Shown here in pieces: positions 1-4,445 of a stretch of 5,692 nt of DNA. Under the pieces are notes generated by a model, which ran no database searches, had not been told where the DNA came from, and worked only from the letters and a program-made list of their open reading frames with translations. The DNA is from Lentisphaeria bacterium (lineage in GTDB: Bacteria > Verrucomicrobiota > Lentisphaeria > Victivallales > Victivallaceae): NCBI GenBank assembly GCA_900768515.1, contig CAAGDG010000168.1:1-5692 (forward strand), read 5' to 3'. Every line of letters begins with the position of its first letter. Within the stretch, counting starts at the first letter, position 1. A program made the translations under genes and the position numbers.

Positions 1-19
1 GCCGTTTTGAGCTCAAAAA

Positions 20-104
20 TGGTGGTGGGAGATGGATTCGAACCATCGAAAGCGGTGCTAGCAGATTTACAGTCTGCCCCCTTTGGCCACTCGGGAATCC
101 CACC
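20..104 (-). tRNA. tRNA-Tyr (anticodon GTA)
   Basis: Reading the minus strand gives an 85-nt class II tRNA. The 7-bp acceptor stem is GGTGGGA with TCCCACC, followed by discriminator A and an encoded CCA (position 20 is the final A). The anticodon stem is GCAGA/TCTGC around the loop CTGTAAA, which puts anticodon GTA at 68-70. A 13-nt variable arm contains a short AGC/GCT stem, as expected for bacterial tRNA-Tyr. The T arm is GATGG/CCATC with loop TTCGAAT. It lies 4 nt downstream of tRNA-Gly and is the last tRNA of the cluster seen in the window. Confidence 0.97.
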
Positions 105-108
105 AGAT

Positions 109-182
109 TGGAGCAGGTAACGGGGGTCGAACCCGTATAACCAGCTTGGAAGGCTGGTGCACAGCCGTTATGCCATACCCGC
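109..182 (-). tRNA. tRNA-Gly (anticodon TCC)
   Basis: The minus strand folds into a 74-nt class I tRNA. Acceptor stem GCGGGTA pairs with TACCTGC (one G-U), followed by discriminator T and an encoded CCA. The anticodon stem is CCAGC/GCTGG around the loop CTTCCAA, giving anticodon TCC at 148-150. The T loop TTCGACC is closed by an ACGGG/CCCGT stem. Only 4 nt (105-108) separate it from tRNA-Tyr, so the two are almost certainly processed from one transcript. Confidence 0.97.
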
Positions 183-245
183 ATACGGTTGAACCGTTTC
201 CGGTTCCTGTTTCAACCCGGCCGTTCAGCCGAATCAAATTTCAAA

Positions 246-331
246 TGGTGCCGTCGGAGGGAGTTGAACCCTCACTCCTGTGAAAGAACTAGGACCTGAA
301 CCTAGCGCGTCTGCCATTCCGCCACGACGGC
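246..331 (-). tRNA. tRNA-Leu (anticodon CAG)
   Basis: The minus strand gives an 86-nt class II tRNA. Acceptor stem GCCGTCG pairs perfectly with CGACGGC, followed by discriminator A and an encoded CCA. The anticodon stem CTAGG/CCTAG closes the loop TTCAGGT, placing anticodon CAG at 296-298. A long variable arm (about 15 nt) and the T arm GAGGG/CCCTC with loop TTCAACT complete the structure. It decodes CTG, a frequent Leu codon in the neighbouring GC-rich genes. It is the promoter-proximal member of the tRNA cluster. A 63-nt spacer (183-245) with no recognisable feature separates it from tRNA-Gly. Confidence 0.97.
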
Positions 332-398
332 TTCTCTATCAACTCTGGAAGACCGGCTTCTGCGATATCCGCAGCACCCAGGCGCTTCCATGTTCTTT

Positions 399-426
399 AA
401 AATATCCCGCTTTTCCGGTTTTTCAA
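399..426 (-). promoter_or_regulatory. Candidate sigma70 promoter of the tRNA cluster
   Basis: On the minus strand, TTGAAA (421-426) and TATTTT (399-404) are separated by 16 bp. This would start transcription near 390, about 60 nt before the 5' end of tRNA-Leu. The -10 match is imperfect. No better -35/-10 pair was noticed between tRNA-Leu and recJ in this orientation. A single promoter here would serve Leu, Gly and Tyr in that order. Confidence 0.45.
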
Positions 427-573
427 ATCGAAAAATCAGAAATTTCAAAAAAACTTCTCGCGTATGAAAAAGGAGACGGGAATCCATCTCCCCGTTCGGA
501 ATCGGCGCGGGAAAGCTTATCATAAACCAAATTCATGAGAATTTTTAAAAAAAGTTCTCTTCTTGACTTGGAG

Positions 574-601
574 TTGGACGGTTTTGGGGTTATCGTATAC
601 G
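574..601 (+). promoter_or_regulatory. Candidate recJ promoter
   Basis: TTGGAC (574-579) and TATACG (596-601) are separated by 16 bp and would start transcription near 608, about 20 nt before the recJ ATG. The -10 lies in the 8-bp palindrome CGTATACG (594-601). A second -35-like hexamer, TTGACT (563-568), has no matching -10 at 16-18 bp. The -10 matches only four consensus bases, so this is a modest prediction. Confidence 0.35.
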
Positions 602-629
602 TTATGAATTTTAATATGGAAAGTGTAAC

Positions 630-2339
630 ATGGGTGTAAAAAATTGGAAGTTTGCCGGGAATAATCTTGAAAACCAAATCGAATCGATCCAGCATCGATT
701 TTCGCTGCCGCGGCCGATCGCACTTTTTCTTGCGTCGCGCGGCATCGAGGAAGATCAGGTTCAGGATTTTCTGAATCCCCGTCTCGCGAATCTCAGCGAT
801 CCCTACCGGTTCCCCGGCATCGAGGCCGCTGCAAAACGTCTCTGGGAGGCGATCGCCGCCCGGGAGCCGATCCTGATTCACGGCGATTACGATACCGACG
901 GCATCACCGCCAGTGCTCTGCTCGCGCTGGTCCTCCGGCAGAACGGCGCTGTCGTACATTCGTTTATTCCGCATCGCTTCGATGACGGCTACGGATTTAC
1001 CCCGGAATCTTTGCAGAAGGCGCTCGATTCTTTCGGGGAGTGCCGCGTTCTTGTGACGGTTGATTGCGGGATTACCAGCTGCGATGCCGTCGACGTCGCG
1101 GTCGCCCGCGGCATCGACGTGATCGTGACCGACCACCACGAGGCCGGCAGTGAACTGCCGAAAGCTCTTGCGGTAATCAATCCGAAGGTCTATCCCGAAC
1201 TTGCTGACTTGCAGGTCCTTTCCGGAGCCGGAGCTGCGTTCAAGCTCTCGCACGCCTTTGTCAAGTATGGCAGGGAACACAATCTCGGCGCTTTTCAGAC
1301 CCGGCTTGAGGAGGTGCTCGATTACGTGGCGCTCGGCACGGTTGCGGACATTGTGCCGCTGCTTGGCGAGAACCGGGTCATGGTCAAGTATGGCATCGAA
1401 ACGCTCCGCAAGCAACTGCGGCCCGGAGTGCGCGCCCTGATTGAGAGTTCAAAACTGCGCTCCGAACTGACTCCCGCGGATATCACCTTCCGGCTGGCCC
1501 CACGGATCAATGCCGCCGGCCGGGTCGGAGATGCCAATGTCGCTTTGCAGCTGCTGGAGTCCGAACACATTGTGGATGCCTACAAATGCGCCGCTCAGCT
1601 TGAATCCTTCAACCGCATCCGGCAGGAGAAGGAGCAGGAGATTTATCAGGAGGCCTGCGAGCAGATCGAACGCAACCTCGCCTGGCAGAGCGAGTATTCT
1701 CTTCTGGTCGCCGGCCGCGACTGGCACCAGGGGGTGATCGGCATCGTTGCGTCACGTCTGGCCCGCGATTACAACCGTCCGACCATCGTGCTGACCATTC
1801 AGGGGGACGTCGCCTACGGTTCCGGCCGCAGCATCGCCTGTCTGAACCTGGTCGAGGTGCTCAGCCACACCGCCGGACTGCTCGACCGTTACGGCGGCCA
1901 TCCGATGGCGGTCGGAATCGGGCTGAAGGCCGACCGGATCGCCGATTTCTTTGAGGCGATGGACCGGGAGGTGCGCAAGCAGATCACCACCTCCGATCTT
2001 GAGGATTGCATCTCTTACGACGGGGAAGCGTTTCTCCATGAGATGACGCCGGCGTTTTTCGAATGGCTCGGCCGGCTCTCCCCCTTCGGGCACAGCAACG
2101 TCAAACCGATTTTCCGCTTCAACGAGGTTCAGGTGCAGCGGTGTTCGATGGTGGGCGGGGCGCATACCCGGGGAACGCTCCGGAGCCGGACAGGACAGAT
2201 CGACTTCATCGCATTCAACCGCCCGAGTTCCTCCTTTCACGGGAAGACGCTCGATGTGCTGGCCACGCCGCAGCTGAACCGGCACCTCGGGCAGGAGCTT
2301 CCGCAGCTCAACATCATCGACATCCGGGAGGTGTATTGA
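630..2339 (+). CDS. recJ: Single-stranded-DNA-specific exonuclease RecJ
   Basis: RecJ is a cytoplasmic 5'-to-3' exonuclease that degrades single-stranded DNA in RecFOR recombinational repair, mismatch repair and rescue of stalled forks. The 569-aa protein has the usual length for the family and is complete. The DHH domain shows the metal-binding motifs in order: HGDYDTDG at 84-91, VDCG at 144-147, TDHHE at 167-171, NPK at 184-186 and GTVAD ending at D240. RLAPRINAAGR (288-298) follows, then the DHHA1 domain with GRDWHQGVIGIVASRL (362-377), GSGRS (397-401) and GGHPMAVGIGL (422-432). The C-terminal part from PFGHSN (485-490) matches the RecJ OB-fold region. The ATG at 630 is preceded by GGAAAG (618-623) at 6-nt spacing, and no better in-frame start is seen. 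The gene is divergent from the tRNA cluster, and its last 26 bp overlap the convergent araC-type gene. No key residue is missing, so this is probably a functional housekeeping copy. Confidence 0.97.
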   Translation: MGVKNWKFAGNNLENQIESIQHRFSLPRPIALFLASRGIEEDQVQDFLNPRLANLSDPYRFPGIEAAAKRLWEAIAAREPILIHGDYDTDGITASALLALVLRQNGAVVHSFIPHRFDDGYGFTPESLQKALDSFGECRVLVTVDCGITSCDAVDVAVARGIDVIVTDHHEAGSELPKALAVINPKVYPELADLQVLSGAGAAFKLSHAFVKYGREHNLGAFQTRLEEVLDYVALGTVADIVPLLGENRVMVKYGIETLRKQLRPGVRALIESSKLRSELTPADITFRLAPRINAAGRVGDANVALQLLESEHIVDAYKCAAQLESFNRIRQEKEQEIYQEACEQIERNLAWQSEYSLLVAGRDWHQGVIGIVASRLARDYNRPTIVLTIQGDVAYGSGRSIACLNLVEVLSHTAGLLDRYGGHPMAVGIGLKADRIADFFEAMDREVRKQITTSDLEDCISYDGEAFLHEMTPAFFEWLGRLSPFGHSNVKPIFRFNEVQVQRCSMVGGAHTRGTLRSRTGQIDFIAFNRPSSSFHGKTLDVLATPQLNRHLGQELPQLNIIDIREVY

Positions 2340-3171
2340 GTTTTCCAGCCGGTCTCCGGCTGCGATAATCGGAAGGGGACACGCCCGTCCGCCGGTGGAA
2401 CATCCGCGAGAACTGCAGCGGGTCCAGATAGCCGCATCTTGCTCCGATCTCCTTGATGCTCAAGCTGCTGCCGCGAAGCAGGTGGCGCGCAAGTTCGATG
2501 CGGGCGTCGATCAGGCAGCGGATTGGAGAAGAGCCGAAATACCGGCGGAATCGGGCCGCGAATGCCGGAACCGAAAGATTCACCGTCGCCGCCAGTCCGG
2601 CGAGGTGAAGTTCCTGCTCCGGCGCGGAGTCGATCCGTCGGCGGAGTTCCAGCCAGGATTCCGGAATGTGCTGTTCGGCAGCGCAGCCGCCGGACCGGGC
2701 GATTTCCAGGAAGAGCGAGGCGAGGTGGTTCCGGAGCAGCCGGGAATCGGGGGCGAATTCCCCGGTGATCTCCCGGTAGATCAGTGTCAGATACAATTCA
2801 AACCGTCGGAAATCGTGCCATTCCATGCAGAACTCCTCATCGAGTCCGGCGGCGGCAAGCAGCGCTGGGATCTCACTGCCGTGGAAGTGGATCCAGCTGT
2901 GATTCCACCGGGAGGAGGGGTTGCCGTAGAAATGGCCGGCCTTCTCCCGCCAGAGCCGGAGCACCGGTCCGGTGGTGAGACTCTCTTCCCGGCCGATTTT
3001 CAGGCGGACCGGCTGGGGAAACAGCATCAGCAGCCGGTCGCCGGTTCCGCCGGGCCGGTCCACCACGCAGGGCGGAAGTTCCTCCTGCACGCCGACGCCG
3101 GAGACGATCACCGCTCCCCGGCGGGGCGGATTCTCGAAGCGGAGAAACCGGCATTTCATTGTTTCTGCCAT
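2314..3171 (-). CDS. AraC-family transcriptional regulator
   Basis: A 285-aa DNA-binding regulator, full length for the family. The N-terminal half looks like the AraC-type cupin sensor (roughly 45-135, with the segment WNHSWIHFHG at 89-98) that would bind a sugar or sugar-derived ligand. The C-terminal part carries the double helix-turn-helix: first helix pair about 188-213, second about 236-262, then the family signature ending in GVSPSDYR (263-270). An in-frame TAG sits directly before the ATG at 3171, so no longer reading is possible. Neither this start nor the alternative Met5 (codon start 3159) has a clear Shine-Dalgarno sequence, so the exact start is uncertain by four codons. It is divergent from the GH172 gene with a 94-bp spacer, the classic arrangement of a local regulator and its target, and converges on recJ. 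The ligand cannot be told from the sequence. Autoregulation is likely from the operator-like repeat over its start. Confidence 0.93.
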   Translation of the reverse strand: MAETMKCRFLRFENPPRRGAVIVSGVGVQEELPPCVVDRPGGTGDRLLMLFPQPVRLKIGREESLTTGPVLRLWREKAGHFYGNPSSRWNHSWIHFHGSEIPALLAAAGLDEEFCMEWHDFRRFELYLTLIYREITGEFAPDSRLLRNHLASLFLEIARSGGCAAEQHIPESWLELRRRIDSAPEQELHLAGLAATVNLSVPAFAARFRRYFGSSPIRCLIDARIELARHLLRGSSLSIKEIGARCGYLDPLQFSRMFHRRTGVSPSDYRSRRPAGKLNTPPGCR

Positions 3172-3192
3172 CTATTCAATCGTTTTTGCCAT
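3161..3192. repeat. Direct repeat with 21-bp period, candidate AraC-type operator
   Basis: GTTTCTGCCAT (3161-3171) and GTTTTTGCCAT (3182-3192) match at 10 of 11 positions and are exactly 21 bp apart, two helical turns. The ten bases following each copy match at five of ten positions. Classical AraC half-sites are direct repeats with this spacing. The right-hand copy ends at the expected -35 of the GH172 promoter, as an activator site would. The left-hand copy covers the start codon of the AraC-family gene. The match to AraC phasing is family knowledge; binding by this particular regulator is inferred. Confidence 0.55.
3172..3192 (-). other. Possible six-codon leader ORF abutting the araC-type start
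   Basis: On the minus strand an ATG at 3192 opens the frame MAKTIE and ends in TAG immediately before the ATG of the regulator, in the same frame. It lies within the predicted 5' leader of the regulator mRNA. It has no clear Shine-Dalgarno sequence. Its likeness to the first codons of the regulator (MAETMK) comes from the 21-bp-period DNA repeat, so it may be a by-product of the operator and not translated. Confidence 0.25.
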
Positions 3193-3214
3193 ATGATGAA
3201 CCACAATTCCATGG

Positions 3215-3225
3215 TATAATATAAT
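3215..3225 (+). promoter_or_regulatory. GH172 gene promoter: two overlapping -10 boxes, weak -35
   Basis: TATAATATAAT contains two perfect -10 hexamers (3215-3220 and 3220-3225) upstream of the GH172 start at 3266. At 17-bp spacing the -35 positions would be 3192-3197 or 3197-3202, and neither resembles TTGACA. A perfect -10 with a missing -35 is typical of an activator-dependent promoter, which fits the operator-like repeat that ends at 3192. Expected transcript leader: about 35-45 nt. Confidence 0.65.
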
Positions 3226-3246
3226 CAGACGCATCGAAAATGCCAA
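3218..3246 (-). promoter_or_regulatory. Promoter of the AraC-family gene
   Basis: On the minus strand TTGGCA (3241-3246) and TATATT (3218-3223) are separated by exactly 17 bp, each one or two bases from consensus. Transcription would start near 3211, about 40 nt before the regulator's ATG. The -10 element overlaps both -10 boxes of the opposite promoter, so RNA polymerase could hardly occupy both at once. Confidence 0.65.
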
Positions 3247-3254
3247 CTTAACCC

Positions 3255-3259
3255 GGAGG
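3255..3259 (+). promoter_or_regulatory. Ribosome binding site of the GH172 gene
   Basis: GGAGG lies 6 nt before the ATG at 3266, a near-perfect Shine-Dalgarno sequence that fixes the start. It contrasts with the divergent regulator gene, which has none. Confidence 0.85.
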
Positions 3260-3265
3260 TTTCCC

Positions 3266-4345
3266 ATGTTCGGCACACTCGATTCCCTGATGAAGTTTTC
3301 GACCGCCCGCACCCGTTCGATCACCGCGGAGAACGTCTACGGCGAACCTGGCCGCGGCGGTATGGCCGATGTCGGTGACACGCCCCTGCCGGAGGTGGTC
3401 CGGATCGGGCAGTCGTGGTGGAACAATTCATGTGCCCGCGAGCTCGGCCGGAAATGGAAGGTGCGTCCCTGCATTTCGCTTCCCCCCGCCTCGGTCACCA
3501 CGCTGATGGACGTCGACGGCCCCGGCTGCATCCGCCACATCTGGATCACCGTCGACGGCAAACACCTGCGCGATCTGGTGCTGCGGATGTACTGGAATCA
3601 GGAGGAGGCTCCGAGCGTGGAGGTGCCGCTGGGGGACTTTTTCTGCAACGCCTTCAAGCACACGACCGAAGTTCTGGCAATTCCGATCAACGTGAATCCG
3701 ACCAACGGCATGAACTGCTATTTCCCGATGCCGTTCGCCAGTCACGCGCGGATCACGGTCGAAAATCTGCTTTCGGAAGCGGTGGGGGGATTCTTTTACG
3801 CGATCAATTTCGAGGAGCTGGACGAACCCGCGGGCGACGCCTGCTTCCACGCTCGTTTCAACCGCGTCAATCCGCTTCCCTACGGGGAGGATTATGTGAT
3901 TCTTGACGGGGTCGAAGGGAGGGGGAACTTTGCGGGATGCTACCTCACCTGGCAGCAGAACAACGACGGTTGGTGGGGCGAGGGCGAAGTCAAGATGTTC
4001 ATCGACGGCGACGGCGAATTTCCGACCGTCTGCGGCACCGGAACCGAGGACTACTTCGGCGGCGCGTGGAGTTTTCGGAAGACCTTCAGCGCACCGTTCC
4101 TCGGCTACCCGTTCGGCGGCGAAAACCGCACCGGGGCGCGGCACAGCCTCTACCGGTTCCACCTGCCCGATCCGATCCGTTTCCGCGAACGGCTGAAGGT
4201 CACGATTCAGGCGATCGGATGGCGCTCGGGCGGCCGCTATTTGCCGCTGCAGGATGATATTTCGTCGGTCGCGTACTTCTACCAGAGCGAACCGCACCGC
4301 CCGTTCCCGGCGCTGCCGGACCGCAACGGACTGGAAATCATTTAG
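3266..4345 (+). CDS. GH172 (DUF2961) family glycoside hydrolase
   Basis: A complete 359-aa protein of the DUF2961 family, which founded GH172 with the Bifidobacterium dentium difructose dianhydride I synthase/hydrolase. Characterised relatives act on alpha-linked furanosides, including fructofuranosides and D-arabinofuranosides. Visible family hallmarks are WW (51-52), DVDGPGCIRHIW (82-93), the GEG motif with E239, FIDGDGEFP (245-253), GTGTEDYFGG (257-266, E261) and the C-terminal DDISSVAYFYQSEPH (330-344). By analogy to the studied enzyme, E239 and E261 are the probable nucleophile and acid/base. No signal peptide or membrane segment is present, so it should act in the cytoplasm on imported oligosaccharides. 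The ATG follows GGAGG at 6-nt spacing. The gene is divergent from the AraC-family gene and probably activated by it. Family assignment is firm. The substrate cannot be read from sequence, and fructan, arabinan or another furanoside are all possible. Confidence 0.93.
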   Translation: MFGTLDSLMKFSTARTRSITAENVYGEPGRGGMADVGDTPLPEVVRIGQSWWNNSCARELGRKWKVRPCISLPPASVTTLMDVDGPGCIRHIWITVDGKHLRDLVLRMYWNQEEAPSVEVPLGDFFCNAFKHTTEVLAIPINVNPTNGMNCYFPMPFASHARITVENLLSEAVGGFFYAINFEELDEPAGDACFHARFNRVNPLPYGEDYVILDGVEGRGNFAGCYLTWQQNNDGWWGEGEVKMFIDGDGEFPTVCGTGTEDYFGGAWSFRKTFSAPFLGYPFGGENRTGARHSLYRFHLPDPIRFRERLKVTIQAIGWRSGGRYLPLQDDISSVAYFYQSEPHRPFPALPDRNGLEII

Positions 4346-4445
4346 TTTCGACAGCTTCTCCGGCCGGCGGCCGGCTTTCGCCGGAGCCGGAACCGGGGCG
4401 TGGAACGGGTGCGTCTCTTCTCTCCGGAGGCGCGCCGTCCGCTGT
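4346..4445. other. Convergent spacer with GC-rich hairpins
   Basis: The 100 bp between the two glycosidase stop codons contain no gene. CTCCGGC (4358-4364) can pair with GCCGGAG (4380-4386), or CCGGCC (4360-4365) with GGCCGG (4369-4374). Just inside the end of the GH78-like gene, CTGCCGG (4455-4461) pairs with CCGGCAG (4469-4475). No T tract follows any of them on either strand, so they are not standard intrinsic terminators. They may still slow or stabilise the converging transcripts. Confidence 0.35.

Larger units (their letters stand above)
332..629. other. Noncoding divergent spacer between tRNA-Leu and recJ
   Basis: About 300 bp, richer in A+T than the flanks, with no convincing gene. 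The only ATG-started frame of note is 24 codons (464-538) without a Shine-Dalgarno sequence. It holds the tRNA promoter (399-426) and the recJ promoter (574-601). Two possible hairpins are visible. One is ACGGG (476-480) with CCCGT (491-495). The other is an AT-rich stem pairing 537-546 with 550-559 around a 3-nt loop. Neither has a T tract placed like that of an intrinsic terminator. The role of the AT-rich hairpin upstream of the recJ promoter is unknown. Confidence 0.6.

Noticed and set aside
5..18. Perfect 14-bp palindrome TTTTGAGCTCAAAA after the tRNA-Tyr 3' end
   Set aside because: Considered as a terminator for the tRNA transcript. The stem is AT-rich, has no unpaired loop and no T tract beyond it, and the sequence ends too soon to judge.
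480..492. 13-nt copy of the tRNA-Tyr T-arm 3' half (GAATCCATCTCCC, also minus strand 27-39), considered as an attachment-site remnant
   Set aside because: The copy is in opposite orientation to the tRNA, so it cannot be a simple attL/attR pair. There is no integrase in view, and a 13-mer match within a window of this size is plausible by chance.
464..538. 24-codon ORF starting MKKETGIH in the tRNA-recJ spacer
   Set aside because: No Shine-Dalgarno sequence and no promoter assigned to it; a frame this short occurs by chance.
423..1415. 330-codon minus-strand frame over recJ and its upstream spacer
   Set aside because: Antisense to conserved RecJ motifs, and its 3' end covers the recJ promoter region; no recognisable domain.
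2395..3219. 274-codon open frame on the plus strand across the AraC-type gene
   Set aside because: It is antisense to a clear AraC-family protein, has no family motifs and no good ribosome site. Long antisense frames are expected in GC-rich coding DNA.
4358..4386. GC hairpin after the GH172 stop as an intrinsic terminator
   Set aside because: No run of T follows the stem on either strand, and several alternative pairings are equally possible in this CCGG-rich stretch.
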